The position numbers and the translations under genes were made by a program. A stretch of DNA of 64,000 nt, from positions 60,127 to 124,126 of the forward strand of contig NW_003314277.1 in assembly GCF_000143415.4 (NCBI RefSeq), written 5' to 3'. Under the pieces are notes generated by a model, which saw only the letters and a list, made by a program, of their open reading frames with translations, did not search any database and was not told the origin of the DNA. Within the stretch, counting starts at the first letter, position 1. Each line of letters starts with the position of its first letter. This stretch comes from Selaginella moellendorffii. Taxonomy: Eukaryota; Streptophyta; Lycopodiopsida; Selaginellales; Selaginellaceae. Shown here in pieces: positions 63,927-64,000 of the stretch.

Positions 63927-64000
63927 GGGATCCTGTAGAGTAACCTGCAGCATGCAAGCTGCACTGCCGTCGTCGCGGGTCCTTGGTAAACCCGTTTTTT
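63927..64000. other. Probable cloning-vector sequence (pUC/M13-type polylinker and lacZ)
   Basis: In order: gggatcct (BamHI), gtagagt (XbaI/SalI region with errors), acctgcag (PstI), catgcaagct (SphI/HindIII region), gcactg, ccgtcgt, then aaaccc. This is the order of the pUC polylinker followed by lacZ alpha, with the errors expected at the low-quality end of a read. It is not plant DNA and probably marks a contig end. Confidence 0.8.

Overview
The window looks like nuclear DNA of a lycophyte, most likely a Selaginella species close to S. moellendorffii. This is inference. The evidence is plant-type genes (phosphatidylinositol synthase, chloroplast ELIPs, acyl-activating enzyme 15/16, BAHD acyltransferase, germin-like protein), near-uniform 50-70 nt introns, and many intronless PPR genes that end abruptly inside the E motif. 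No prokaryotic, organellar or CRISPR features were seen.

Layout. 1-2.6 kb is AT-rich and holds one decayed retrotransposon gag piece. 2.6-7.5 kb is a compact run of housekeeping genes: phosphatidylinositol synthase, a JMJD5-type JmjC protein and a metallo-beta-lactamase-fold hydrolase. 7.5-10.5 kb is mostly empty apart from a tRNA-Asp(GTC) and an unassigned gene remnant. ELIP-1 lies at 10.7-11.4 kb. 12-14.1 kb holds a tRNA-Ala relic and a rearranged low-complexity repeat. 14.2-23.2 kb is gene-dense: a SPOUT1-type methyltransferase, three intronless PPR genes, an intronless KIN17-like gene lacking the zinc finger, and a small basic protein. 23.2-29.0 kb carries dispersed repeats, an ELIP fragment, and one broken and one intact copy of an unrecognised 359-residue protein. 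29.1-36.9 kb holds a PPR gene, a BAHD acyltransferase and an 18-exon plastid acyl-ACP synthetase.

From 36.9 kb on, the window is dominated by duplication and decay. A block of about 4.3 kb (PPR gene, unknown-protein gene, ELIP) occurs at 36.9-41.25 kb and again at 59.5-63.85 kb. The PPR gene is intact only in the first copy and the unknown-protein gene only in the second. Between them lie ELIP-3, fragments of an ABCC transporter and an SR45-like splicing factor, a germin-like gene with a partial tandem copy, a Ty3/gypsy element with very short LTRs and an inverted reverse transcriptase segment, and an RCL1 pseudogene joined to a PPR fragment. The last ~75 bases resemble a pUC/M13-type polylinker plus lacZ, that is, uncut cloning vector at a contig end.

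How the genes relate. The four intact ELIPs share one upstream module (a conserved box, ACGT elements and a TATA box), so they are probably co-induced by light or stress. Three of the five ELIP loci, including the remnant, are followed in the same orientation by a copy of the unknown 359-residue gene. The PPR proteins are predicted organelle RNA-binding factors. Two pairs of neighbouring genes have start codons only 32-35 bp apart and probably share bidirectional promoters.
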